This document shows positions 50,712 to 59,850 of a stretch of 64,000 nt of DNA, piece after piece; position 1 is the first letter of the stretch, and each line of letters begins with the position of its first letter. The notes beneath the pieces are model-generated. The model had not been told where the DNA came from. It searched no databases and saw nothing but the letters and a program-made list of their open reading frames with translations. A program made the position numbers and the translations under genes. This stretch comes from Nitrososphaerota archaeon. Its GTDB lineage: Archaea > Thermoproteota > Nitrososphaeria > Nitrososphaerales > UBA183. The stretch is taken from positions 89,795 through 153,794 of the forward strand of contig JAPCJR010000002.1 of assembly GCA_027886865.1 (NCBI GenBank). Direction: 5' to 3'.

Positions 50712-52195
50712 GTTATCACCTCGTTCTTGTTGGTTCGCAGCTGCTTTTTGAGACGCCCGTCGGCCTCAGCCAAGGACCTGCGAGAACGGCCGACCCAGGA
50801 TTTGTTCTGTTCGACCGTCTTCGAGTCGCTGAGGATTAGACGAGACACTGAGAGTGGATTGGACCCGCCTGCACTTCGGATCATTTGCAGGGTTTTGAGT
50901 GCATCAAGCACGGTTCGCAATTCGTCTTTATCAATCTTTACCGGCTTGCCGAGAATCCTGCTCGAGACCCTCTTCATCTCCTCCGCTGTCGCCCTCTCAA
51001 GCGTGACGTCCTCGTCGACCGCGAAGCGCACGAGCTCGCCCACGATCGCATGCGCCTGCCGGAACGGGACGTGGTGTCGTTCCACCAGGTGGTTCGCCAG
51101 CTCGGTCGCCGTCGACATGTCGGTGCTCAGGGACCTCCGCAGCGCCTCTTCGTCGAACTCCAGCGACGAGAGCATCTCGGCCATCAGGCTTGCGGACTCG
51201 ACTGTGTCGTCGAGCGCCCTCCAGAGATGGGGGGTGACCTCCTGAAGGTCGAGGTTGTACGAGTTGGGCAGCGCCTTGGTTATCGCGAACATGCCTGTGA
51301 GCTCGCCGAGGACCGAGCCGCACTTCGCCCTGATGGTCTCCGCCACCACGGGGTTCTTCTTTTGGGGCATTATGCTGCTCGTGGCGCTGTATTCGTCGGA
51401 GATATCCACGAAACCGAACTCCGAGGAGCTCCACAGGATCAGCTCTTCCGACATCCGGCTAAGGTCCACCATCGCTATGGCCGCCGCTGAGGCGACCTCG
51501 AGGGCAAAGTCCCTCGAAGACACCGCATCCATCGCGTTCTCCACTATCCCGTCGAAACCCAGGAGCGAAGCGACATAGTCGCGGTCGACCCTAACGGAGG
51601 TGCCCGCCAGCGCCGCCGCTCCCATCGGGGACAAGTTGACCCGTCCGTACGCCTGAACCAGCCTCTCGACGTCCCGCTGGATGGCCTCGAAGTGGGCCTG
51701 AAGGTGATGGGCCAGGGTGACGGGTTGCGCGTGCTGAAGGTGCGTGTATCCGGGCATTATGGCGGCCCTGTGCTTGCGGACCTGCCGGACGATGGACGCC
51801 TGGACCTGTGAAAGGGCAGCGGCCGCGTCCAGGAGCCTCGCCCGCGCCTCCATCCTGATGGCCGTGGCCACCTGGTCGTTCCTGCTCTTCCCGAAGTTCA
51901 TGAATCCGGCCATGTCCATCCCGATCGCCCTGATCGCTTCCTGCTCCACCATGTGGTGCACGTCCTCGGTGCTGGGGTCGAGCTGGAGCTTGGCGGGGAG
52001 CGACTCCAGGAAGCTCAGAGACGCGGATGCGACATCCGGCGCGACCTCCTTCGAGCGTGCCAGTGCGAGCATGTGAGCCATGTTTATCGACACGACGTGC
52101 TTCGTAATCGGTGAATCGAAGCCTATCGAGGAGATAAAGTCATTTGCTCTTTTGCTTGAGCGCTTGACCCTGTTTCCTCTTAGGATGTTCGACAT
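50708..52195 (-). CDS. argH: Argininosuccinate lyase
   Basis: Last step of arginine synthesis, 495 residues. Signatures: GKSRNDQVATA, GYTHLQHAQPVTLAHH with the catalytic His, and the flexible SSIMPQKKNP loop with catalytic Ser. The ATG at 52195 lies 56 bases inside argG; this overlap is long but no later start keeps the first conserved helix (RANDFISSIGFD). It is coupled to lysW downstream. Confidence 0.95.
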   Translation of the reverse strand: MSNILRGNRVKRSSKRANDFISSIGFDSPITKHVVSINMAHMLALARSKEVAPDVASASLSFLESLPAKLQLDPSTEDVHHMVEQEAIRAIGMDMAGFMNFGKSRNDQVATAIRMEARARLLDAAAALSQVQASIVRQVRKHRAAIMPGYTHLQHAQPVTLAHHLQAHFEAIQRDVERLVQAYGRVNLSPMGAAALAGTSVRVDRDYVASLLGFDGIVENAMDAVSSRDFALEVASAAAIAMVDLSRMSEELILWSSSEFGFVDISDEYSATSSIMPQKKNPVVAETIRAKCGSVLGELTGMFAITKALPNSYNLDLQEVTPHLWRALDDTVESASLMAEMLSSLEFDEEALRRSLSTDMSTATELANHLVERHHVPFRQAHAIVGELVRFAVDEDVTLERATAEEMKRVSSRILGKPVKIDKDELRTVLDALKTLQMIRSAGGSNPLSVSRLILSDSKTVEQNKSWVGRSRRSLAEADGRLKKQLRTNKNEVIT

Positions 52196-53399
52196 TCTTC
52201 TCCCTCGTCACCTCTGAAGCCATCTTGGCCGCTATCCTGGACTGCAAGCCCCAGAGCTCGATGAAGCCCACCGCCGACGACTGGTCGAACGTGGAGCCCT
52301 TCTGATAGGTCGACAGCGCGACCCGGTAGAGCGAGTTCTTCGAGGACCGACCGACGACGCGCAGGCCACCCTTGTACAGCTTGAGCCGGACCGTCCCGGT
52401 CGCCCTCCGCTGGGTGGTCCGGACGAAACTGTCGAGCGCGAACCGCAAAGGCTCCATCCACAGGCCCGAGTAGACGAGCCACGACCACTCCCGCTCGACG
52501 CCGCCCTTGAACGCGAGCTCGTGCCGCGTGAGGACCAGCTGCTCTAGGTCCCTGTGAGCCTCGATTATCGTCACGGCCGCGGGCGCCTCGTAGACCTCCC
52601 TTGATTTGATGCCGACCAGCCTGTCTTCGATGTGGTCGATGATGCCCACGCCGTGCTTCCCCGCGAACTTGTTGAGGTGCCGGATGAGTTCCAGGTCACC
52701 CATCTCCTGGCCGTCCGCGGTCCGGGGGACCCCCTCGACGAAGCCTATCTCGACGTAGCCCGGCTGGTCGGGTGCGTCCTTGGGCTGCGTCACCCACTCG
52801 AACGCGCTCGCCGGCGGCTCGGTGTTCGGGTCCTCGAGCGGGCCGCTCTCTATCGCCCTTCCCCAGAGGTTCTGGTCGATGCTGAATATCGAGTTGGATG
52901 GCTTTAGCTTGATGCCGTGCTGCTTCGCGTAGAGCAGCTCCTGGTCCCGGCTCATGTTCCACTCTCTCACCGGCGCTATCACCTTCAGCGCTGGGTCGAG
53001 CGCCCTCACAGTGACGTCTATCCTCACCTGGTCGTTCCCCTTCCCGGTGCAGCCGTGGGCCACGGCCGTCGCCCCTTCCTTCTCGGCCACCTCGACGAGC
53101 TTGGCGGCGATCAGGGGCCTTCCTAGCGCGGTGGCTAGGGGATACTTGCCCTCGTACATGCCGTTTGCCTTGATCGATGGAAGTACGTAGTTGGTGATGA
53201 ATTCGTCCTTCACATCCACCTCGTAGTGCTTTATCGCTCCGGTCGCCTTGGACCTGTCAGCTATCTCCTTGAAGTCCTCAGTCTGGCCGAGGTCGAGCGT
53301 GAGCGTGATCACTTCTGCGCCGTACTTCTCCTGAAGCCACTTCACGCAGACCGATGTGTCGAGCCCGCCTGAGTAGGCGAGGACAATCTTCTCTTTCAA
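52140..53399 (-). CDS. argG: Argininosuccinate synthase
   Basis: Joins citrulline and aspartate with ATP. The 419 residues begin with the PP-loop LAYSGGLDTSVCVKWL and contain AHGCTGKGNDQVR and the EPPASAFEW region. TTG at 53399 is 27 bases after a TATA-like box and just before the first strand. The Lys/Arg-rich tail extends a little beyond the bacterial end. It heads the argG-argH-lysW-argX-lysYZJ-lrp unit. Confidence 0.96.
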   Translation of the reverse strand: MKEKIVLAYSGGLDTSVCVKWLQEKYGAEVITLTLDLGQTEDFKEIADRSKATGAIKHYEVDVKDEFITNYVLPSIKANGMYEGKYPLATALGRPLIAAKLVEVAEKEGATAVAHGCTGKGNDQVRIDVTVRALDPALKVIAPVREWNMSRDQELLYAKQHGIKLKPSNSIFSIDQNLWGRAIESGPLEDPNTEPPASAFEWVTQPKDAPDQPGYVEIGFVEGVPRTADGQEMGDLELIRHLNKFAGKHGVGIIDHIEDRLVGIKSREVYEAPAAVTIIEAHRDLEQLVLTRHELAFKGGVEREWSWLVYSGLWMEPLRFALDSFVRTTQRRATGTVRLKLYKGGLRVVGRSSKNSLYRVALSTYQKGSTFDQSSAVGFIELWGLQSRIAAKMASEVTREKNVEHPKRKQGQALKQKSK

Positions 53400-53420
53400 G
53401 GATTTCGACCCTCCGTGAAA

Positions 53421-53431
53421 CGTTTTTATAG
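53421..53431 (-). promoter_or_regulatory. TATA box of the argG-lysW cluster
   Basis: CTATAAAAACG on the minus strand, centred 27 bases before the argG TTG. It overlaps the space before the divergent ACT-domain gene. Confidence 0.6.
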
Positions 53432-53434
53432 ATT

Positions 53435-54157
53435 TTGGCCATAAAGGAACCAAAAGTAGGTGCTCTTGTCACGAAATCGGTCAGCCCGGGGGCCATAATC
53501 GCCGCGGTGAGGGACGAGATCGACTACGACCTCTCCCTTCAGGACGCTCTGGCTAGGGACTATGCCAACATGAGCGCCGTGGCGAGGATGATGCAGCCCA
53601 GGATATCCGAGAAGCTGGGGAAGGAGGTGAACATCGAGACGATAATCACCTCTCTCAAGCGGCTCCGTGGCGTATACACGGTGGCTTCGGAGGAGATAAG
53701 GGCGGTCATAGCCGAGAGCGTCGTCAACGTCAGGACGAACGTCTCGAAGATCTCGGTAGAGAAGACTAGGAAGACCCTCGAAGCGGTCAGCGCCATGCTC
53801 GCGAGCCATCAGCACGACTTTTTGCACGTCTCAGAGAGCATCTCCTCCATCACCCTCATCTTCGACCAGAAGCTGCACAAGAGGATCAGGGACAAGCTGC
53901 CGGACTCTGTCATACTCGAAGAGGGAGACGACTACGCCGCCATCATCCTCCAGAGCCCGATAAGGATACGGACCACGCCTGGATGCATCATCAACTTCTA
54001 CAACCAGATAGCCCGGAGACACGTGAACATCGAAGACACGGTCAGCTGCCACACGGATACGATAATAGTGGTGAAGATGCGCGAGGTGGGAAAGGCCTTC
54101 ACCGCGCTGACCGACCTGATAACCGAGGAGAGGAAACGGATGGAGTCGGCCGCGTGA
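53435..54157 (+). CDS. ACT-domain regulator-like protein
   Basis: About 240 residues. An N-terminal part (DYDLSLQDALARDYANMSAV ARMM) looks like an HTH; two ACT-like regions follow, the last being TPGCIINFYNQIARRHVNIE with VKMREVGKAFTALTDLI. The position between argG and carA suggests a sensor of amino acids for arginine/pyrimidine genes, but this is inference. TTG at 53435 is very close to the TATA element of argG, so a GTG at 53507 is a possible start. Confidence 0.65.
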   Translation: MAIKEPKVGALVTKSVSPGAIIAAVRDEIDYDLSLQDALARDYANMSAVARMMQPRISEKLGKEVNIETIITSLKRLRGVYTVASEEIRAVIAESVVNVRTNVSKISVEKTRKTLEAVSAMLASHQHDFLHVSESISSITLIFDQKLHKRIRDKLPDSVILEEGDDYAAIILQSPIRIRTTPGCIINFYNQIARRHVNIEDTVSCHTDTIIVVKMREVGKAFTALTDLITEERKRMESAA

Positions 54158-54245
54158 TTCGGCCCGTCCGGGTCGGCCGCCAAGCCTCCTATCATCAAAG
54201 TGTTTAAAAACGGACTTCTGGGAGGATATCTTCTTTAGAGACTCA

Positions 54246-55415
54246 ATGGAAAAAATTGAGGGGGGGAATCCCGCCGTCCTTGTTCTGGAGGATGGTTCTC
54301 TTTTCGTCGGGAAGGGTTTTGGTGCAGAAACGACCAGCATAGCCGAGGTCGTCTTCACCACAGGCATGGTAGGCTATCCCGAGTCCATGACGGACCCATC
54401 CTTCGCAGGGCAGCTGCTCTGTTTCACGTATCCGCTGATCGGCAACTACGGGGTCTCGAGCATGAAGGACCTCGACTCTATGGGGCTGCCCAAGCAGTTC
54501 GAATCGGAGTCCATCAAGGTCAGCGGGATAATCGTCCAAGAGTGGTGCGAGAGGCCCAGCCACTGGGCCTCGGTCCAGAACGTCTCCGAATGGATGAGCA
54601 GCGAGGGCATCCCGGGGATCAGCGATATCGATACGCGGGCGCTCGTCTCAAAGATCCGGGAGAGCGGCGTCATGATGGGGGTCCTGGCGAGCGGGGCCGG
54701 CCTCACGAACAGGAGGGGGCTGATGAAGACCCTGAAGGAATCCACGCGGTATGATTCGATCGACTTTGTCAGGCGCGTCTCTCCGAAGAAGGCGCAGGTC
54801 TACGGGACTTCGGACAAGACGGTGGTCCTAATGGACTGCGGGTCCAAGTTCAGCATCATGCGGAACCTGCTCAAGCGCGGCTACAGCGTGGTGAGGGCGC
54901 CGTTCGACTACGGCTACTCCGACATCATGAAACACGACCCGGTGGGGGTGGTGGTCAGCAACGGGCCCGGAGACCCTCAGCTGTGCGGTGAGACGATAAA
55001 GGCCACGGCCAGGCTGATAGACTCCGAGATGCCCATCCTCGGCATATGCCTCGGGAACCAGCTCGTCGGCCTCTCGCAGGGAGCCGAGACGTACAAGCTC
55101 AAGTACGGTCACCGTGGTCAGAACAAGCCGGTCGTCGACCTGATCACGGGAAGGGGCTACGTCACAAGCCAGAACCACGGCTATTCGGTCGCCCGCGAGA
55201 CGCTGGCGAAGACGGAGCTGCGACCGTGGTTCATGAACGCAGACGACGACAGCATAGAGGGGCTCGTGCACCAGAAGAAGCCCTGCATCGCGGTGCAGTT
55301 CCACCCGGAGGCGTCTCCCGGGCCATACGATACCGAGTTCGTGTTCGACCGGTTCGCATCCCTCATCGAGACGGGAAGAATGGTAGGTGAAAAAGTTCGA
55401 AGCATGAAAGTGTGA
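54246..55415 (+). CDS. carA: Carbamoyl-phosphate synthase small (glutaminase) subunit
   Basis: Class I glutamine amidotransferase subunit of 389 residues. N-terminal domain starts AVLVLEDGSLFVGKGFG; the amidotransferase domain has SNGPGDPQ, the nucleophile Cys in ILGICLGNQL and QFHPEASPG with the catalytic His and Glu. It feeds ammonia to CarB. The carB GTG overlaps its last codons (55412). Confidence 0.96.
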   Translation: MEKIEGGNPAVLVLEDGSLFVGKGFGAETTSIAEVVFTTGMVGYPESMTDPSFAGQLLCFTYPLIGNYGVSSMKDLDSMGLPKQFESESIKVSGIIVQEWCERPSHWASVQNVSEWMSSEGIPGISDIDTRALVSKIRESGVMMGVLASGAGLTNRRGLMKTLKESTRYDSIDFVRRVSPKKAQVYGTSDKTVVLMDCGSKFSIMRNLLKRGYSVVRAPFDYGYSDIMKHDPVGVVVSNGPGDPQLCGETIKATARLIDSEMPILGICLGNQLVGLSQGAETYKLKYGHRGQNKPVVDLITGRGYVTSQNHGYSVARETLAKTELRPWFMNADDDSIEGLVHQKKPCIAVQFHPEASPGPYDTEFVFDRFASLIETGRMVGEKVRSMKV

Positions 55416-58400
55416 AGAAAGCGATAGTGCTGGGAAGCGGGGCAATCAAGATCGGAGAAGCCGGCGAAAGCTGCTAACGCAGCCGCCAATTCGACTACTC
55501 CGGCAGCCAGTGCCTCAAGGCGCTCAAGGAGGAGGGCGTGCAGTCGGTCCTTGTCAACCCCAACATCGCCACGATACAGACGGACAGGAGGATCGCGGAC
55601 AAGATTTACTTCCTGCCCGTCAACCCGGACTTTGTCACTGAGATAATAGAGAAGGAGAGGCCGGACGCCATACTCCTGGGCTTCGGCGGCCAGACGGCGC
55701 TGAACTGCGGCGTCGGGCTGGGCAGGAAGGGGGTCCTCGAAAAGTACGGTGTGAAGGTCCTCGGGACGCAGATCCACGGGATAGAGATCACGGAGGACAG
55801 AGAGCTCTTCAAGGAGACGATGCTCGACGTGGGCGTCTCCGTCCCCAGGAGCAAGCCGGCGTACTCGCTGGAGGAGGCGAGGCAGGTCTCCAAGGAGATC
55901 GGCTACCCGGTGATAATCAGGGTGGCGTACACGCTGGGAGGCAGAGGAGGCGGGGTGGCCAAGAACGAGAAGGAGCTCTCGGAGATAGTCCAGCGCGGGC
56001 TGAACCTGAGCATCGCCGGCCAGGTCCTGATAGAGGAGTACATCGGCCACTGGAAGCAGATTGAGTACGAGGTGATGAGAGACGGGGACGACAACGGGCA
56101 GGTCGTCTGCAACATGGAGAACGTGCTCAGCATGAGGGTCCACACGGGCGACAACATAGTCGTGGCGCCCTCCCAGACAATCACCAACCGGGAGTATCAC
56201 ATGCTGAGGTCCCTGGCCCTGAAGGCCGCGAGGAGGTGCGAGATAGTGGGCGAGTGCAACATACAGTTCGCCCTGGAACCCACCTCCGAGCGGTACAACG
56301 CGATAGAGATCAACGCGAGGCTCTCGAGGTCGTCCGCCCTCGCGTCGAAGGCCACTGGGTATCCCATCGCGTACATCGCCGCGAAGATATGCCTGGGATA
56401 CTCGCTCACCGAGCTGAAGAACAAGGTGACGGGCGTGACGAGCGCCCTCTTCGAGCCTTCGCTAGACTATGTGGTGGTCAAGATGCCGAGGTGGGACACC
56501 AAGAAGTTCGAAGGCGCGTCGAGGAACATCGGGACCGCGATGAAGTCCATCGGCGAGGTGATGGCGATAGGGAGGAACTTCGAGGAGTCCGTCCAGAAAG
56601 CGGCCAGGATGCTCAACATCAGGTACGACGGCGCCATCAGGCGGTTCGTGGAGACCGACGACCTTGATGTCATCAGGGAAAGGCTAAGGAACCCCACCGA
56701 CCAGATAATCTTCGACGTCGTCGAGGCGCTCATGGTAGGGATGCCAGAGGACGAGGTGAGCAGGCTCAGCATCATCGACCCGTGGTTCGTAAGCAAGTTC
56801 AAGAATATCGTGGACATGTACAAGCGGATATCCCAGACGGGCAAGGACGGCCTCGAAAGGGACCCCTCGCTAGTCCGGGAGGCGAAGAAGCTCGGCTTCT
56901 CGGACAAGCAGGTCGCGGCCGCCGTCGGGATGGACGAAGAGCACGCCAGGGCGATGCGGGAGCGGATGGGGATCGCGCCCCACACCAAGACCATCGACAC
57001 CCTCGCGGCAGAGTGGCCGGCCAAGACCAACTACCTGTACATGACCTACAACGGGTCCGAGGAGGAGGCCAAGCCCACCAAGGCGAAGAAGGTGCTGGTG
57101 CTGGGAGCGGGGCCCTACAGGATCGGCAGTTCGGTCGAGTTCGACTGGGGGACGATGAACATGGCCTGGGCGCTCAAGGCGAACGGCGTCGGGGAGGTGA
57201 TCGTGGTCAACTGCAACCCGGAGACCGTCTCGACCGACTTCGACATGAGCGACAGGCTCTACTTCGAGGAGCTCACCGTCGAGAGGATCCTCAACATCTA
57301 TGAGAAGGAGAAGCCGCTCGGGGTGGTCCTCTGCGTGGGGGGCCAGATACCGAACGACCTCGCCCTCGAGCTCGACCAGAACGGGGTCAGCATCCTCGGG
57401 ACCAGCGCCGACTCCATCGAGCGTGCCGAGGACAGGGAAAGGTTCAGCTTCCTGCTGGAGAACCTCGGGATCCCCCAGCCCAAGTGGGGGAGCTTCAGGT
57501 CCACGAAGAAGGCGCGCGACTTCTGCGACGAGGTCGGCTATCCCGTCATAGTACGCCCGTCGCACGTGCTGAGCGGTTCGGCCATGAGGGTGATATGGGG
57601 CAGCGCGGAGCTGGACACCTTCCTGGTGAAGGCGGCGGAGGTCAACCCCAACTACCCCGTGACGGTCAGCAAGTTCCTCGAGAACGCGAGGGAGGTCGAG
57701 GTGGACGCCATCTCTGACGGCGAGACCACGGTCATAGGCGCGATCATGGAACACGTCGAGAACGCGGGCGTCCATTCGGGCGACGCGATAATGACCATAC
57801 CGACGATAACGATAAGCGCAGCGGCGAAGGAGAAGATGAGGGAGTACACCAGGGCGATCGCGCGCGAGCTCGGAGCCAAGGGCCCCCTGAACGTCCAGTA
57901 CCTTGTCATCGGAGACGAGGTCCAGGTGATAGAGTGCAACCTGCGGGCCTCGCGCTCGATGCCGTTCGTCTCCAAGACGACCGGGATGAACCTCATCGAG
58001 CTGGTCGCCCCCGTCCTGCTGGGCGGAAAGTTGACCGGCCTCAAGGACGGCCCGGAGCCTACCACGTTCGCCGTGAAGGCGCCCCAGTTCTCGTTCATGC
58101 AGATGGAGGGCGCCGCACCCACCGTTGGGGTCGAGATGCGCTCCACCGGAGAGGTGGCCGCCTTCGGGAACACCCTCGCGGAGGCGATGAGCAGGGCCCT
58201 GATGGCATCGGGCATCCGCATACCGCAGAAGGGCGAGACGGGGATAATCCTCGCCGACGAGAAGTCGGACCTCAAGGAGATGCGCGCGCTGCTGAAGGAC
58301 TTCGGCACCGTGGGCATCACCTTCGTCACCACGCAGGCGCTTGCCGGCGCTCTGGGCGCGGGCGCTGCGAAGGTGGCGACCATAGAGGAGATGGTCGAAA

Positions 58401-58582
58401 TGGTCTCGAAGGGACAGGTCTCGTTCGTGATATCGCTAAACACCAACCTGAACAAGTTGCGTAAAGACCTCTACAAGGTCAGGAGGAAGGCGGTGGAGCT
58501 CCAGGTGCCGTTCCTCACGACACTGGAAGAGGGAGAGGCGATACTCCTGTGTGTCCAGTCGCCCCTGACCAGCCTCAGCTAG
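55412..58582 (+). CDS. carB: Carbamoyl-phosphate synthase large subunit, split by a 21-nt candidate intron
   Basis: Makes carbamoyl phosphate for arginine and pyrimidines. Starting at GTG 55412, four bases inside carA, the frame reads MKKAIVLGSGAIKIGEAGE, then Ser-Cys-stop (TAA 55475-55477), three more codons and Gln, and then FDYSGSQCLKALKEEGV. Homologues read GEAGEFDYSG without interruption, so exactly 21 bases (55469-55489) are extra. Removing them gives 1049 residues, the usual length, with both ATP-grasp halves (GGRGGGVAKNEKE; second half VLGAGPYRIGSSVEFDWG) and the C-terminal MGS-like domain intact. The rest shows no decay. Without removal, the first Rossmann strand would be lost. Confidence 0.9.
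55469..55489 (+). other. Candidate 21-nt bulge-helix-bulge pre-mRNA intron in carB
   Basis: GGCG (55463-55466) pairs with CGCC (55484-55487) as the 4-bp central helix. The 5' bulge is AAA (55467-55469) and the 3' bulge AAT (55488-55490), each three bases. The inner helix is GCTGC (55470-55474) with GCAGC (55479-55483), closed by a TAAC loop that holds the stop codon. Cutting after the second base of each bulge removes 55469-55489 and joins GAA to TTC. A contiguous outer helix is lacking; a distal CGGAG/CTCCG pair (55453-55457, 55498-55502) may replace it. This matches the relaxed substrate of the archaeal splicing endonuclease. Confidence 0.8.
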
Positions 58583-59846
58583 AAAGGATCGCGCCGAGGT
58601 ATTCGTTCAGGGGGAGGAGCCTCTCGCTCCCGTCGCGGAGGTCCTTCAGCAGGACGTTTCCCGACTCGAGCTCCTTCCTTCCTACGATCAGCACCCATCT
58701 GAAGCCCATTGAGCTAGCGTCCTCCAGTTGCTTCCGGAGACCCTTGGACCGGAGGCCGATGTCCGCCCTGACCCCGGCCGCTCTGACCTGCGTGAGGGCC
58801 TCGAGCGCCTCCTTAACGAGCGCAGGCTCGGTGTACGCGACGTAGACCGACCTGGATTCGGCCTTCCCGGCGGCAGAGAGCGAGAGGGCGATGCGCTCCA
58901 CTCCCCCTGCGGCACCCGTCGCGGAGAGCTCCGGCCTGCCGAATATGCGCGGGAGCGCGTCGTAGCGGCCCCCGCCGCAGAGCGAGCCGAGGTCGGACCG
59001 GGCCTCGTCCTTGACCTCGAAGACTATGGCGGTGTAGTAGTCTATCCCGCGCACGATGCTGAGGTCGTACTCGACGTTGGCGACGCCGCGGAGCGCGAGG
59101 GTGTCGCTCAGCTCGGCCAGGCCCTGCGCGGAGGCGAGCCCTTCCTCCTTCAGCCTCTTGACGACGTCTCCGGGTGCGCCTCGGGTCCTGCCGAACTCCA
59201 GCAGCCTTCGCATCTCCGCCGCGCTCACCCCCTTCCCCTCGTACTCACGGACCAGCTCGTCCTCCGTCTTCTTCGAGACCTTGTCGAGCGCCCGCATCAT
59301 CTCCAGGACCTTCTCCTCCGACGTTACCTTCAGCACGCTCTTGATGTACTCCTCGACGACGCGCCTGTCGCCCACGTGAAGCTTGACCTTGCTCAACCCG
59401 AGCTTCTTGAAGAGGTTGTACGACATGTCCATCACCTCGGCGTCCGAGTCCACCGTTGGGTCTCCGAAGATCTCGATGTCCCACTGATAGAACCACCTGT
59501 ATCTGGCGTGCTGGGGCTCGTCGTACCTCCAGACGCCGCCGAAGGAGGCGAGCTTGATGGGCGGCTTCATCCCCTTCCGGCCCACCACGTATCTCGTCAT
59601 GCCAACGGTGAGGTCGAAGCGCAGCCCGATCTCCCTCTCGGCCTTGTCTCGGAAGTGATAGATCTGGTCGTCCACCTGGCCTCCGCTCTTGGCGCGGAGG
59701 ACGGAGAGCGTCTCGAGGGGGGCGGGCTCCATCGACTTGAAGTTGTAGGCGACCGTCAGCTCGTCGAAGGCTGCGCGGATGCGCTGGTGCAGCTCGTACT
59801 CCTCCGGTTCGATGTCGCGGATGCCCCTCGGCAGCGATAGGTCCAT
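58575..59846 (-). CDS. hisS: Histidyl-tRNA synthetase
   Basis: Class II synthetase of 423 residues. N-terminal LPRGIRDIEPEE (motif 1 region), the histidine-binding GLRFDLTVGMTRYV, motif 2 around WRYDEPQHARYRWFYQWD, HisA VRGIDYYTAIVFE and CGGGRYD, then a C-terminal anticodon-binding domain. Its 3' end overlaps carB by eight bases. It lies four bases after rfcS and is probably in its operon. Confidence 0.96.
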   Translation of the reverse strand: MDLSLPRGIRDIEPEEYELHQRIRAAFDELTVAYNFKSMEPAPLETLSVLRAKSGGQVDDQIYHFRDKAEREIGLRFDLTVGMTRYVVGRKGMKPPIKLASFGGVWRYDEPQHARYRWFYQWDIEIFGDPTVDSDAEVMDMSYNLFKKLGLSKVKLHVGDRRVVEEYIKSVLKVTSEEKVLEMMRALDKVSKKTEDELVREYEGKGVSAAEMRRLLEFGRTRGAPGDVVKRLKEEGLASAQGLAELSDTLALRGVANVEYDLSIVRGIDYYTAIVFEVKDEARSDLGSLCGGGRYDALPRIFGRPELSATGAAGGVERIALSLSAAGKAESRSVYVAYTEPALVKEALEALTQVRAAGVRADIGLRSKGLRKQLEDASSMGFRWVLIVGRKELESGNVLLKDLRDGSERLLPLNEYLGAILSS

Positions 59847-59850
59847 GCCA

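Noticed and set aside
55475..55477. TAA in carB as a recoded amino-acid codon or a sign of a pseudogene
   Set aside because: UAA is not known to be recoded by selenocysteine or pyrrolysine systems, the seven surplus codons have no counterpart in homologues, and the remaining 1028 codons are intact. Translational bypass of 21 bases cannot be excluded but the bulge-helix-bulge fit explains the exact ends better.
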